From the NCBI GenBank assembly GCA_017743585.1, contig JAGHYP010000030.1:1-15736 (forward strand): a DNA stretch of 15,736 nt, read 5' to 3'. The translations under genes and the position numbers were made by a program. The notes under the pieces were generated by a model, which was not told where the DNA came from, made no database searches, and saw only the letters and a list, made by a program, of their open reading frames with translations. Within the stretch, counting starts at the first letter, position 1, and each line of letters starts with the position of its first letter. Below are positions 1 to 7,888 of the stretch, in pieces. Source of the DNA: Chloroflexota bacterium (GTDB lineage: Bacteria > Chloroflexota > Anaerolineae > Aggregatilineales > UBA2796).

Positions 1-509
1 CCGCTGCGGGTCAGGGCTGTGACATCGCCGAGGATGCGCGCGACGCCGAAATCGCTGAGGATGGCGTTGCCAGACTGGTCCAGCAGCACATTTTGCGGTT
101 TCAGGTCGCGATGGATCACGCCGCGGCTGTGTGCGTGGTCAAGCGCCGCGCTGATTTGGTCGAGGTAGCGCGCCACCTCCTGAGCGCTCAGCTTGCCGCT
201 CGCCTTCAGGCGCGCCGCGAGGCTGCCGCCTGTCTTCAGCTCCATCACCAGATAGAGCAGGTCGTCCTGAGCGCCGAAGTCGAAGACTTTCAGGATGTGG
301 GGGTGATCGAGGGCGGCGACGGTTTGGGCTTCGCGTTCGAAGCGCTTGATGAGCTCGGGGTTGGCGGTCAGCTTGGTCTCGATGACTTTGATAGCGACGT
401 CGCGCCTGATGCTGGCTTGCTGGGCGCGGTAGACGGTTGCCATGCCGCCGCTGCCGAGCAGCGCGGTGATGGTGTATTGACCGAGTTGGCGTCCGATCAG
501 GTCTGTCAC
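1..509 (-). CDS. Ser/Thr protein kinase, N-terminal part (cut by window edge)
   Basis: This is a Hanks-type (PknB-like) kinase that phosphorylates Ser/Thr on target proteins. I translated the minus strand from a GTG at 509-507, preceded by a GGAGA ribosome site six bases upstream (516-520). The reading frame is open to the window edge, giving 169 residues. Visible motifs are the glycine-rich loop GSGGMATVY (about residues 19-27), the ATP-anchoring Lys in VAIKV (Lys41), the catalytic loop HRDLKPQN (133-140) and the metal-binding DFG (153-155). The activation segment begins just before the edge. The rest of the kinase domain and any membrane or sensor domain lie outside the window, so membrane attachment cannot be judged. 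It is divergently oriented to the HD-domain gene. The kinase call is secure; its target is unknown. Confidence 0.93.
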   Translation of the reverse strand, partial: MTDLIGRQLGQYTITALLGSGGMATVYRAQQASIRRDVAIKVIETKLTANPELIKRFEREAQTVAALDHPHILKVFDFGAQDDLLYLVMELKTGGSLAARLKASGKLSAQEVARYLDQISAALDHAHSRGVIHRDLKPQNVLLDQSGNAILSDFGVARILGDVTALTRS

Positions 510-627
510 AGAGCGTCTCCTGTGTCGCCGATGCACCGCGATGAGCATAGCGCAAGCTGTAAGGCGCTGCAAGCAGCTTCTCAGCTGCGGGCGCTCATTT
601 TTAATTCTTCAGTGCGATGCCGATGCT

Positions 628-645
628 TGCGCTGCGCGCAGCGCA
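628..645. repeat. Perfect 18-bp palindrome in divergent intergenic region
   Basis: TGCGCTGCGCGCAGCGCA is a perfect palindrome lying between the divergent kinase and HD-hydrolase genes. A regulator dimer could bind it, or it could be a chance product of the GC-rich composition. There is no T-run beside it, so it does not look like a terminator. Confidence 0.4.
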
Positions 646-726
646 GTGTGACATGCGTTGTGGCGAGGATAGCAGCCCTAGAAGTCAAGCAAGGTTCAGC
701 ACGCCGCTCTCTCGGCGGCGAGAGGC

Positions 727-756
727 TTGCCTTCGCAGCGCGCGGCGCGCTACAAT
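727..756 (+). promoter_or_regulatory. Sigma-70-type promoter for the HD-domain gene
   Basis: A TTGCCT -35 element (727-732) and a TACAAT -10 element (751-756) are separated by 18 bases, and the HD gene starts 36 bases further on. An inverted repeat CTCTCG-GCGG-CGAGAG (709-724) abuts the -35 box and could be an operator. The assignment rests on sequence match only. Confidence 0.6.
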
Positions 757-792
757 GCGCGCGAATCAATAGCTTTTTTGAGGATTTTTGCC

Positions 793-1509
793 ATGCAGCT
801 GACCCATGAGCAATTGCAGCGCGCCGCCGACTTCGTGCGCAGCTATTTGCGCCGCACTGCCTCGTCCAAAGGGTGGCACAACGCCGAGTCCCGCGCCGAG
901 AATCGCTGGCAGCACACCCTGAACGTCCAGAAGAATATCCGCGCGCTCGCCGATGGCGAGGGCATCCCGCCGGATTCGCGCGCGGTCTGCGACCTCGCCG
1001 CGCTCTTCCACGATGTGGATCATTACACAGTGGATTACGAGTATCACGGCCTGCGCGGCGCAGAGACCGCCACGCGCTTCCTGCTCAGCGAAGGGTATCC
1101 GCCGCCGTTCGTGGAGCGCGTAGCAGAGGCGATCCGCCGCCATCACAATGAGTTTCAAGACGACGTGCCGATTGAGGATCAGATGCGCGCTATCGTAGCC
1201 AACGCAAGCCTTGAAGCGCGCCTGCTGATGGACGCTGAGACGCTCGATAAGATCGGCGCCAGCAACATCATTCAGTCGTTGCTCACGCTCGGGCGCGTCG
1301 GCGCGAGGCCGATCAACACTGCCGCGCGCGAGCTGGTGAGGGGGTTCCCGTTGGAGCGCGCTCATGAGTGGTATCGCACCTTGATCACGCCGACAGGGCG
1401 CCGCCTCGGCGCGCAGCGCTTGGCTTTCTACGAGCAGTTCCTGGCGCAGATCGAGGCTGAGATCGTGATTGAAGACCCTTACCCCGAGCGCGCGCCGCAG
1501 GATATCTGA
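793..1509 (+). CDS. HD-domain phosphohydrolase
   Basis: A 238-residue protein of the HD superfamily, which consists of metal-dependent phosphohydrolases acting on nucleotides or phosphoesters; the substrate here is unknown. The metal-site motifs are visible: a His in WQHTLNV, the signature HD pair in LFHDVDHY, a downstream RRHHN, and an Asp in MDAETLDKIG. No other domain, signal peptide or membrane segment is seen, so it should be cytoplasmic. I chose ATG 793 over the longer open frame from 727 because a GAGGA ribosome site (780-784) lies eight bases upstream and because a good promoter sits at 727-756, inside the longer frame. It ends 32 bases from the convergent aminotransferase gene and appears monocistronic. 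Confidence 0.85.
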   Translation: MQLTHEQLQRAADFVRSYLRRTASSKGWHNAESRAENRWQHTLNVQKNIRALADGEGIPPDSRAVCDLAALFHDVDHYTVDYEYHGLRGAETATRFLLSEGYPPPFVERVAEAIRRHHNEFQDDVPIEDQMRAIVANASLEARLLMDAETLDKIGASNIIQSLLTLGRVGARPINTAARELVRGFPLERAHEWYRTLITPTGRRLGAQRLAFYEQFLAQIEAEIVIEDPYPERAPQDI

Positions 1510-1541
1510 GCGCGCCCCGCGCCGCCAAGCTCGCGACGCAA

Positions 1542-2720
1542 CTAACCGCTGCTGACGCGCATCGCGGCAAGGCGCTCGGCGGCGGCCTCCAGAGTCTCAT
1601 CGCGTTTGCAAATTGCGAAGCGCGCCAAATGCGCGGCGCGATGCTTATCTTCGGCACGGTAAAAGGCGCTCGGGGGGATACACGCCACTCCGACTTCGCG
1701 GATCAGCCACTCAGCGAATTGCACGTCATCTTGGATATGCTCAGGCGCGGCGGCGCGCCAATCCACCATGATGAAATAGCCGCCTTGCGGCGTGAAGGTC
1801 TGGAAGCCTGCGCCGCGCAATATCGCCAGCAGCTTGTCGCGCTTCCGCTGATACTCAGCGCGCAACGACTCGAAATATGAATCGGGCAGGTTGAGCGCGG
1901 TCGCCGCCGCCGCCTGCAATGGAGTCGCCACTGAGTACGTGATGAACTGATGTGCGCGGTTCACGCTCTCCACTAGCTCGGGCGCGCCGATCGCCCAGCC
2001 GACCTTCCAGCCAGTCGCGCTGAACGTCTTGCCGAGGCTGCTGATGGTCAGCGTGCGCTCTGCCATGCCGTCTAGCGTGGCAAGGCGCGTGTGCTGCCCG
2101 CCATCGTAGATGATGTGTTCATAGACTTCATCTGTGATCGCGATCGCGTTGTGGCGCAGGCATAGCTCGGCGATGATCTCGAGCTCGCGGCGCGAGTAGC
2201 ACTTGCCCGTTGGATTGTGCGGCGTGTTGATGATAATCGCCTTGGTGCGCGGCGTGAAGGCGGCCGCCAGCTCGTCAGGATCGAACGACCAATTCGGCGC
2301 GTAGAGGTTCACATAGCGCGGCAAGACGCCTGCCATGCGCATGTTCGGCACGTAGCTATCGTAGACGGGCTGAAAGACGATGATCTCATCGCCGGGATCG
2401 CTCAAGCCGAGGATGGCGGCGAACATCGCTTCAGTGGCGCCGGCAGTGATCAGAACCTGCTCAGGCGAGAGGCGCTGACCGTAGAAACGCTCAGCGTGCT
2501 GCGCGATCGCCTCGCGCGCTTCCAGCAAGCCGGTGTTCGGCGCGTATTGGTTGAGCTGGCTGCGCACAGCTTGCACAGCAGCTTCCAGCACTGGCGGCGG
2601 CGCGTCAAAATCGGGCGCGCCTTGCCCAAGATTGATGGCGTTGTACTGGCGCGCAAGGCGATTGATCTCGGCGAAGATGGTCGTGCCGAGGGCGGCGACG
2701 CGCTGAGCCATTCTGGGCAT
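1542..2720 (-). CDS. Class I/II PLP-dependent aminotransferase (aspartate/methionine/kynurenine type)
   Basis: A 392-residue fold-type I aminotransferase. Family members move an amino group from an amino acid to a 2-oxo acid using pyridoxal phosphate. The Schiff-base lysine is in SSLGKTFSATGWKVGW (about Lys231). Other family signatures are NLGQGAPDF near the start, the substrate/PLP motif NTPHNPTGK, the ITDEVYEHI strand carrying the Asp that contacts the PLP ring, and FAICKRDE near the end, whose Arg normally appears as R(F/I)xF in this family. The sequence resembles the subgroup containing methionine/glutamine and kynurenine transaminases, but the exact substrate cannot be read. ATG 2720 begins MPRMAQRV; a longer frame to 2777 adds residues that look non-coding. 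A GAAGGA sits about 12 bases upstream, rather far. It is divergent from the epimerase gene. Confidence 0.9.
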   Translation of the reverse strand: MPRMAQRVAALGTTIFAEINRLARQYNAINLGQGAPDFDAPPPVLEAAVQAVRSQLNQYAPNTGLLEAREAIAQHAERFYGQRLSPEQVLITAGATEAMFAAILGLSDPGDEIIVFQPVYDSYVPNMRMAGVLPRYVNLYAPNWSFDPDELAAAFTPRTKAIIINTPHNPTGKCYSRRELEIIAELCLRHNAIAITDEVYEHIIYDGGQHTRLATLDGMAERTLTISSLGKTFSATGWKVGWAIGAPELVESVNRAHQFITYSVATPLQAAAATALNLPDSYFESLRAEYQRKRDKLLAILRGAGFQTFTPQGGYFIMVDWRAAAPEHIQDDVQFAEWLIREVGVACIPPSAFYRAEDKHRAAHLARFAICKRDETLEAAAERLAAMRVSSG

Positions 2721-2977
2721 AGAGCAACACAATCCTTCGTTCTGATACACACAAGCGGCAAGTCGAGTGTAGCGCACATCCCGCTAACTTGACTACAGGC
2801 GGAGCCGCTGGAGCGCTCCTCGCTGCTCGCGTTGGATGACGCACGGCGCTCGGCCGGTGGGCGCCCAACTCTCTGATGGCCGTCTCTGCAGTGGCGCTTT
2901 GCCCGCAACGGTTTTATACTTGCTTCCTCGCGCAGGGCATCACTGCTTCACGCTTGAAAGGTTGGGTTGCGGACGTT

Positions 2978-3952
2978 GTGAGCAAGCGCATTCTGGTCAC
3001 GGGCGGCGCCGGCTTCATCGGCAGCCACCTCACTGACGCCTTGATCGCGCGCGGCTACCGCGCTGTTGTGCTGGACAATTTGAGCAGCGGCAGGCGCGAT
3101 CACGTGAACGCCGCCGCCGAGTTTGTGCAAGGCGATGTAACCGAGCCTGCGCACCTCGAGCCGATCTTCGCGCAAGGCGTGGACGCCGTGTTGCATCTCG
3201 CCGCGCAAGCCTCGATTCGCCTCTCGTTCGCCGATCCAGCGCACGATCTGCGCACCAACACGCTCGGCACAATCAATATCCTGCAGGCGTGCCTAGCTTA
3301 CCGCGTGCCGCGCCTGATCTTCGCCAGCTCGATGACCATTTACGGCAACGGCAATCCTGTGCCGACCCCCGAAAGCGCGCCGCCTGACCCGGCTTCGTAC
3401 TATGCGATCGCCAAATACGCCGCTGAGCGCTACGTCCATCTGACCGCCGCGCGCCGCGACCTCGATTTTCAGTTCAACGTGACCTCATTCCGCATGTTCA
3501 ACGTCTATGGCGAGCGCCAGAGCCTGACCAATGCCTATCAAGGCGTGCTGGCGATCTTCATCGGCAATGTGCTGCGCGGCGAGCCGATCACCATCCACTC
3601 CGATGGCGAGCAATCGCGCGATTTTGTGCATATCTCAGATGTGGTGCGCGCTTGGATGGACGCGCTCGAGCAGCCTGCGACCTACGGCCAGGTGATCAAT
3701 CTCGGCACTGGCACGCCGACCACAGTCAACGCGTTGTGCGATGCCGTGCTGAGCGCTTTCGGCAAGGATCGGACGAGCTATCCGGTGCGCTATGCGCCTG
3801 CGCAGCCCGGCGATGTGCGCGCTAGCGCCGCCGATATCCGCCGCGCCAAAGCGTTGCTGAATTGGCAGCCGAGCGTGCCATTCGCCGAAGGCATTCAGCG
3901 CACCATTGCTTGGGCGCGCGCGCAGATAGAGAGGAGGGCTGACGCAAGGTGA
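2978..3952 (+). CDS. NAD-dependent nucleotide-sugar epimerase (UDP-glucose 4-epimerase-like)
   Basis: An extended short-chain dehydrogenase of the GalE-like family, about 324 residues. Such enzymes invert a sugar carbon, or otherwise remodel a nucleotide sugar, through a bound NAD. The Rossmann motif VTGGAGFIGSH sits at residues 7-17, a Ser in ASSMTIYG is the likely catalytic Ser/Thr position, and the catalytic pair is Tyr142 and Lys146 in YAIAK. The motif GDGEQSRDFVH is replaced by the close SDGEQSRDFVH, as usual for sugar-nucleotide binding. The open frame reaches back to ATG 2876, but homology begins at SKRILVTGG, so I prefer GTG 2978; TTG 2954 is an alternative. A TATACT -10-like box at 2915-2920 would put the transcript start after the upstream ATG. 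It probably works in surface polysaccharide synthesis together with nearby glycosyltransferases. Confidence 0.86.
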   Translation: MSKRILVTGGAGFIGSHLTDALIARGYRAVVLDNLSSGRRDHVNAAAEFVQGDVTEPAHLEPIFAQGVDAVLHLAAQASIRLSFADPAHDLRTNTLGTINILQACLAYRVPRLIFASSMTIYGNGNPVPTPESAPPDPASYYAIAKYAAERYVHLTAARRDLDFQFNVTSFRMFNVYGERQSLTNAYQGVLAIFIGNVLRGEPITIHSDGEQSRDFVHISDVVRAWMDALEQPATYGQVINLGTGTPTTVNALCDAVLSAFGKDRTSYPVRYAPAQPGDVRASAADIRRAKALLNWQPSVPFAEGIQRTIAWARAQIERRADAR

Positions 3953-3970
3953 GCTGACGCAAGCGCGCCG

Positions 3971-3999
3971 TTGACCGCTGCCTCATAAGCGGCTATAAT
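3971..3999 (+). promoter_or_regulatory. Strong sigma-70-type promoter for tRNA-Ser
   Basis: TTGACC (3971-3976) and a consensus TATAAT (3994-3999) are separated by the ideal 17 bases. The mature tRNA starts 29 bases after the -10 box, leaving a short 5' leader for RNase P to remove. Confidence 0.8.
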
Positions 4000-4028
4000 G
4001 ACCGCTCAGATGACTGCGATCAACAGAC

Positions 4029-4115
4029 GGAGAGGTCGCATAGTTGGTCTAGTGCGCTCGCTTGGAAAGCGAGTAGGGTGAAAAGCCCTCGTGGGTTCGA
4101 ATCCCACCCTCTCCG
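4029..4115 (+). tRNA. tRNA-Ser (anticodon GGA)
   Basis: A class II tRNA of 87 bases. The acceptor arm pairs GGAGAGG (4029-4035) with CCTCTCC (4108-4114), followed by the discriminator G expected for serine tRNAs. The anticodon stem CTCGC/GCGAG encloses loop TTGGAAA with anticodon GGA, which reads UCC and UCU. A long variable arm AGGG...CCCT and a T arm GTGGG-TTCGAAT-CCCAC complete the fold. CCA is not encoded. It has its own promoter. Confidence 0.96.
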
Positions 4116-4141
4116 CACGAAGGCGCGCTGCGCGGCCCGCT

Positions 4142-4176
4142 TTGCGTCCGTCAGAAATTCCGACGGATGTACGCAA
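4142..4176. terminator. Possible shared hairpin between tRNA-Ser and the convergent S41 protease gene
   Basis: TTGCGT-CCGTC pairs with GACGG-(ATGT)-ACGCAA across a nine-base loop, giving an 11-bp stem with one four-base bulge. It lies where the tRNA and protease transcripts converge and overlaps the protease stop codon. No T-run follows on either strand, so a classical intrinsic terminator is not shown. Confidence 0.35.
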
Positions 4177-5359
4177 GGGCGGCCTCGAGCGTTGGGTCGC
4201 CCTTCGAACGGCCGCCGTCGCCCGAAGGCTCAACCGCGATATCGGGCTGCAAGCCGCCTTGCGCGCCGCCGCGCCGCTCGATAGGGCGCTCGCTCGGCGT
4301 GTACCACGCACCTTGCGTCACGCGCAGCTGAGAGCCATCGCTGAGCGTGAAAAGCCGCTGCACTGATCCCTTGCCAAAGGTCTGTTGCCCGATCAAGACT
4401 GCCCGGCCGCGATCCTGCAGCGCGCCCGCCACGATCTCGCTGGCGCTGGCGCTGCCGCGGTTGACCAAGACGACCATCGGCACAGACTCGGCGAGGTCGC
4501 CGCTGCGCGAGCGGAAATGCTTCACTTCGCCGCTTGAGGTTCTCTCAATGGCGACTAAGCCTTCGTCGAGGAAGAGATCGGCGATCTGGATCGCCTCGTC
4601 GAGGAAGCCACCGCCGTTGTTGCGCAGGTCGAGGATCAAGGCGCGCGGCCGCTGCGCCAGAAGCGACTCAAGTTGCGTCTTGATCTCGCTCGGCGCCGTG
4701 CTGGTGAATTGCGTGAAGGTCAGGTAGGCGATCTGTCCGTCCAGCATCTCGCTGTAGACGTTGATCTGCTGGCGAGTCATGGTCAAGGTGATTGGCTCAG
4801 GCTCGCCCTCGCGCTTAACGGTCAGCCTGACCTGCGTGCCAAGCGCGCCGCGCACGCGCTCGACGAGCTGATTGAGCGTCCACTCTGCCACAGATTCGCC
4901 ATCCACAGCCACGATTTGATCGCCAACGCGACCGCCTGCGCGCTCGTATGCCCAGCCGCGCCGCACTTCCGCCACCACAAAGCGCTTATCTTCGGTCTGC
5001 GTCACAATGATGCCGACGCCGCCTTGCTGTCCGCTCATCACAGCGCGCTCGCGCTCGGCGCTCTGCGGCGGCAGGAAGAGCGTGTGTGGGTCTTGAAACG
5101 TGGCGAGCAGACCTGTGATCGCGCCGTATAGCCGATCTTTTTCGGCGGGCTTCTCGTAGTAGAAATAGCGGTCGGTCAGCCGCCAGACCTCCTCAGCGAG
5201 GCTCAGCTTGCCCTGCGCGCCGCTGAGCGCCACAACATAGCCTGCCACAAAAGCGCTGAAGGCGGTCACCAAGAGCGCCACCAGCACGGCTATCAGTTGC
5301 GTGCCGCGCAAGGCCGCTCGGCGCAACGGCGTTTCCCCGTTGAACTCAGACCAAAACAT
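4151..5359 (-). CDS. S41 family carboxyl-terminal processing protease (CtpA-like)
   Basis: A 402-residue membrane-anchored protease acting outside the cytoplasmic membrane; family members trim the C-termini of exported proteins. An N-terminal hydrophobic helix (about residues 20-45, LIAVLVALLVTAF...) serves as signal anchor. A PDZ domain follows (about 110-190, with GGVGIIV and VGDQIVAVDGESV), then the tail-specific protease core. The catalytic Ser lies in GSASASEIVAGAL and the Lys in QTFGKGSVQ, the usual Ser/Lys dyad. LDLRNNGGGFLDEA is the conserved strand-turn of the core. Its length matches the family. No ribosome site is evident upstream of ATG 5359. A TATAAT on the minus strand at 5410-5405 is a plausible -10 box. 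Confidence 0.93.
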   Translation of the reverse strand: MFWSEFNGETPLRRAALRGTQLIAVLVALLVTAFSAFVAGYVVALSGAQGKLSLAEEVWRLTDRYFYYEKPAEKDRLYGAITGLLATFQDPHTLFLPPQSAERERAVMSGQQGGVGIIVTQTEDKRFVVAEVRRGWAYERAGGRVGDQIVAVDGESVAEWTLNQLVERVRGALGTQVRLTVKREGEPEPITLTMTRQQINVYSEMLDGQIAYLTFTQFTSTAPSEIKTQLESLLAQRPRALILDLRNNGGGFLDEAIQIADLFLDEGLVAIERTSSGEVKHFRSRSGDLAESVPMVVLVNRGSASASEIVAGALQDRGRAVLIGQQTFGKGSVQRLFTLSDGSQLRVTQGAWYTPSERPIERRGGAQGGLQPDIAVEPSGDGGRSKGDPTLEAALAYIRRNF

Positions 5360-5404
5360 GGGCGTTGTTTGTTTTTCGTCTGCTTTTCATCGAGCCATGC
5401 GCCA

Positions 5405-5410
5405 ATTATA
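5405..5410 (-). promoter_or_regulatory. -10 box candidate for the S41 protease gene
   Basis: The minus strand reads TATAAT here, about 45 bases upstream of the protease ATG. The -35 position holds only a weak match (ACAACA-like), so confidence is limited. Confidence 0.4.
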
Positions 5411-5568
5411 GCGCTATGGCGCGCCGCCTGTTGTGTGCGATATGTCGAGCTTGGGCAAAGCTGCTACAATTTTGAGAGCGCGCATCACTTTTGTCAAAAG
5501 TGAGCAATCCCACGCGGCGGCCTGCCGAAGCGCGTGCGGCGCCGCCTTTGGCGATAGGATGAATGCAT

Positions 5569-6660
5569 ATGCGAGTCGTCGTCATCACGTCATGGGCGAC
5601 CGATGTGATCAGCGGCAGCGGGACGGCTGTTTTCTTCAACGCGTTCCTAGCTGGGCTACGCGAGCGCGGCTACGAGGTCGAGGTGATTGCGCCCAACTTC
5701 GACACGGCCGACTACATCGAAGCGACCCTCAAACGCTTTCTGTTCAACACAGAGCTGCGCACAGAGCCACGCCTGCGCGAAGCAGATGTCATTATCGGTT
5801 TTGACTACGACGGCTACGGCCTCGACCCTGCACAGCGGCCGCCTCTGATCGCCTCTGCACACGCCATCTTCGGCGATCTGCATCGCTGGGAACGCGAGCC
5901 GATCCGCACAATCGTCCACGCGCAGGCGTTCTTCGACCGCGTGAATATGCAGCGCGCCGATCTGGTGACCGCAGGCAGCCAATACGCCAAAGATCAGATC
6001 GTGAGGCTCTACGGAGTGCCTGCCGAAAAAGTGCAGGTTATCCCGCATGGGATGCTCACGCCGAGCTGGCTGCCGCTGGTGGATGCCGAGCCGCGCCAAC
6101 CCAATCCGCATCCGATTGTGCTGGCGATCGGCAAGTTCTACCCGCGCAAGCGCGTGGATGTCCTGCTGCGCGCCATACCGCTGCTGATCGATGAATTCCC
6201 CGACTTGGAAGTGCGGATCGTCGGCAATGGTTTAGAGTGGGACGCGCTGCACGCGCTCGCCGATGAGCTGAAGGTGAACGCGCACGTGACGTGGCTCTCG
6301 CACATCACGGATGACGTAGCTTTCGCGCGCGAATGGCGGCAAGCGGATGTGTTTTGCCACCCCAGCTGCCAAGAGAGCTTCGGCTATGTGTACCTTGAGG
6401 CGATGACGCTCGGCAAGCCAATTGTGGCGGCGAGGGCGAGCGCCGCGCCTGAGGTGGTCGGCGAGGCAGGGCTGCTGGTTGAGCCTGAGAATCCTGCCGC
6501 GCTTGCCGAAGGCATTCGGCTCTTCCTGCGCGACGAGGCGCTGCGCGCTGAGTTCGGTCGGCGCGGGCGTGCGCGCGCGCAGCTATTCACAATGGCGCGC
6601 ATGATCGACGGCTACGAGGCAGCGATTCGCAAGGTGACGGCCGCCGTGCCTGCTCGCTGA
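5569..6660 (+). CDS. GT4-type (GT-B fold) glycosyltransferase
   Basis: A 363-residue retaining glycosyltransferase of the GT4 / 'glycosyl transferases group 1' type, which transfers a sugar from a nucleotide donor to a lipid, polysaccharide or small-molecule acceptor. The N-terminal half has the typical start MRVVVITSW...GSGTAVFFNAFLAGLRERGYEVEVI. The C-terminal donor domain shows IGKFYPRKRVDVLLRA and the EX7E motif in ESFGYVYLE (Glu269 and Glu277), then GLLVEPENPAALAEGI. No membrane segments are seen. ATG 5569 is preferred over ATG 5563 because AGGA (5556-5559) is nine bases upstream of it and too close to the other. A TACAAT at 5465-5470 may be its -10 box. Donor and acceptor cannot be deduced. 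Confidence 0.9.
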   Translation: MRVVVITSWATDVISGSGTAVFFNAFLAGLRERGYEVEVIAPNFDTADYIEATLKRFLFNTELRTEPRLREADVIIGFDYDGYGLDPAQRPPLIASAHAIFGDLHRWEREPIRTIVHAQAFFDRVNMQRADLVTAGSQYAKDQIVRLYGVPAEKVQVIPHGMLTPSWLPLVDAEPRQPNPHPIVLAIGKFYPRKRVDVLLRAIPLLIDEFPDLEVRIVGNGLEWDALHALADELKVNAHVTWLSHITDDVAFAREWRQADVFCHPSCQESFGYVYLEAMTLGKPIVAARASAAPEVVGEAGLLVEPENPAALAEGIRLFLRDEALRAEFGRRGRARAQLFTMARMIDGYEAAIRKVTAAVPAR

Positions 6661-6740
6661 GCGATCGGCTTCGCCCACCTTCGCCGTTGACTCTCGCCTC
6701 GAGCGGTGCGAGAATCCGAGGCCTGCTGAGGATAACGAGA

Positions 6741-7241
6741 ATGGCAAAAGCTACTAAGGCAGCTAAGGCGCGGAGCGATTTTGTCGTCATCGCCACCAAT
6801 AGCAAAGCCAGCTACAATTACACGCTCGGCGAGCGCTACGAGGCAGGCTTGGTGCTGATCGGCTCTGAGATCAAGTCGATTCGTGAGCACAAGGTCAGCC
6901 TGAGCGAGGGCTACGCGGAAGAGCGCGGCGGCGAGCTGTGGCTGCTGAACGTCCACATCGCTGAGTACCCGCAAGCCAATCGCTTCGGTCACGAGCCGTT
7001 GCGTCCGCGCAAATTGCTCTTGCATCGCAGGGAAATCGCGCACTTGATCGGCAAGCTGCGCGAGCGCGGCTATACGCTCGTGCCGACGCGGCTCTACCTG
7101 AAAAAGGGACGCGCCAAGGTCGAGATCGCCGTCGCGAGGGGCAAAAAGCTCTACGACAAGCGCCAAGCGGTCGCCAAGCGCGAAGCAGACTTGGAGATTC
7201 GGCGGCGGCTGAAAGAACAGCGCTTTGATGATTTGGATTAG
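6741..7241 (+). CDS. smpB: SsrA-binding protein SmpB
   Basis: A 166-residue SmpB, the partner of tmRNA in trans-translation, which rescues ribosomes stalled on broken messages. Recognisable stretches include IATNSKASYNYTL, YEAGLVLIGSEIKSIRE, the region NVHIAEYPQ, HEPLRPRKLLLHRREI, and the basic C-terminal tail GKKLYDKRQAVAKREADLEI, which enters the mRNA channel. ATG 6741 follows a GAGGAT ribosome site by seven bases; the open frame upstream to 6687 is not supported. It follows the glycosyltransferase by 80 bases. I looked for the tmRNA gene in the following spacer and did not find one. Confidence 0.97.
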   Translation: MAKATKAAKARSDFVVIATNSKASYNYTLGERYEAGLVLIGSEIKSIREHKVSLSEGYAEERGGELWLLNVHIAEYPQANRFGHEPLRPRKLLLHRREIAHLIGKLRERGYTLVPTRLYLKKGRAKVEIAVARGKKLYDKRQAVAKREADLEIRRRLKEQRFDDLD

Positions 7242-7888
7242 GATTGGGTAGGCGATCGCCTTCGGCGCGCAGCAAATGCGCTAGGTCGGATCGTAGTGCC
7301 GGCGTGCTGCAGGATGTTCCTCGAGCGCACATCCGCGTTCATCAGCCCGAAGGAATCATGAAGACGAGCGGCGCATTGCCAGCATATTTTTTGCAGCGGC
7401 AAAACCGAGATTTCTTTTGTTAGAAAAGGCTAGCAAGCCTGAGAGGTATTGCATGATAATTGAAAGTGTGCTATCATGCGAGTTGTTGTCAACAACAGCT
7501 ATATGCGTTGATAGCTAATCGCCAGACGAGCGCAGCGCTTGAGCTGAGCTGAGTGCCTTGTAGATTTACAGGTGTAGATTGCCTCGCCGCTGTTGCACAT
7601 CACGATGAGATTATATTGATGAATGCTGCCTCTCTCAAAGAGTTGACAAAGCGCCAGTGAGCGCAGCTCGCGCTGAGGTAGAAACTCTAACCCAGTTTTC
7701 AGCAGCAGTTCATTCGCTTGTGGTGTATCCTGAGGTAGTGCGTTAGTGCATCTGGAGCACGCAGAGCTGGAGTTGAATCCGCCTTTCTGCGTGAAAAGCT
7801 GCGATTTGGGGAAGCCCGCGCAGCGTGTGTTGTGCCTAGAGCCATTGACCCTGAGCTATTGACCTTGGCTGAGCGCGCTACGCGCTGA
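7242..7888. other. Long non-coding spacer upstream of the pupylation operon
   Basis: About 650 bases without a convincing gene. The part at 7379-7520 is clearly AT-richer than its surroundings and contains a cluster of inverted repeats. There are TTGACA (7643-7648) and TTGACC (7845-7850 and 7859-7864) boxes, but none has a good -10 partner at the right distance. Short direct repeats occur: TGTAGATT at 7559 and 7573, and ATTGACC at 7844 and 7858, each with a 14-base period. It is probably a regulatory leader for the next operon, or it holds an unrecognised small RNA. Confidence 0.6.
7451..7516. repeat. Cluster of three perfect inverted repeats
   Basis: Three inverted repeats follow one another: GCATGATA/TATCATGC (7451-7458 and 7472-7479, loop 13), GTTGTTG-T-CAACAAC (7482-7496) and AGCTAT/ATAGCT (7497-7502 and 7511-7516, loop 8). 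They could be operators for one or more dimeric regulators, or three stacked hairpins in a leader RNA. They lie about 370 bases before the first ORF of the pupylation operon. Confidence 0.6.

Noticed and set aside
766..1365. Long minus-strand ORF opposite the HD-domain gene, and similar antisense frames elsewhere (for example 13063-13479, 9220-9705)
   Set aside because: They lie wholly opposite genes with clear homology, show no family motifs, and are expected in GC-rich coding DNA.
7251..7260. Palindrome GGCGATCGCC containing the cyanobacterial HIP1 word GCGATCGC
   Set aside because: A single occurrence just after smpB; no other evidence of cyanobacterial origin.
7358..7423. Small ORF of 21 codons beginning MKTSGALPAYF, with AGGA shortly upstream
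   Set aside because: The ribosome site is too close, there is no recognisable product, and nothing adjacent needs a leader peptide. It is kept only as a possibility.
7424..7440. Minus-strand hairpin AGGCT-TGCT-AGCCT followed by TTTTCT, like an intrinsic terminator
   Set aside because: The stem is only five pairs and there is no minus-strand gene upstream for it to terminate.
7242..7888. Possible tmRNA (ssrA) gene next to smpB
   Set aside because: No tRNA-Ala-like half, no T-arm sequence and no tag peptide ending in ALAA could be found on either strand.
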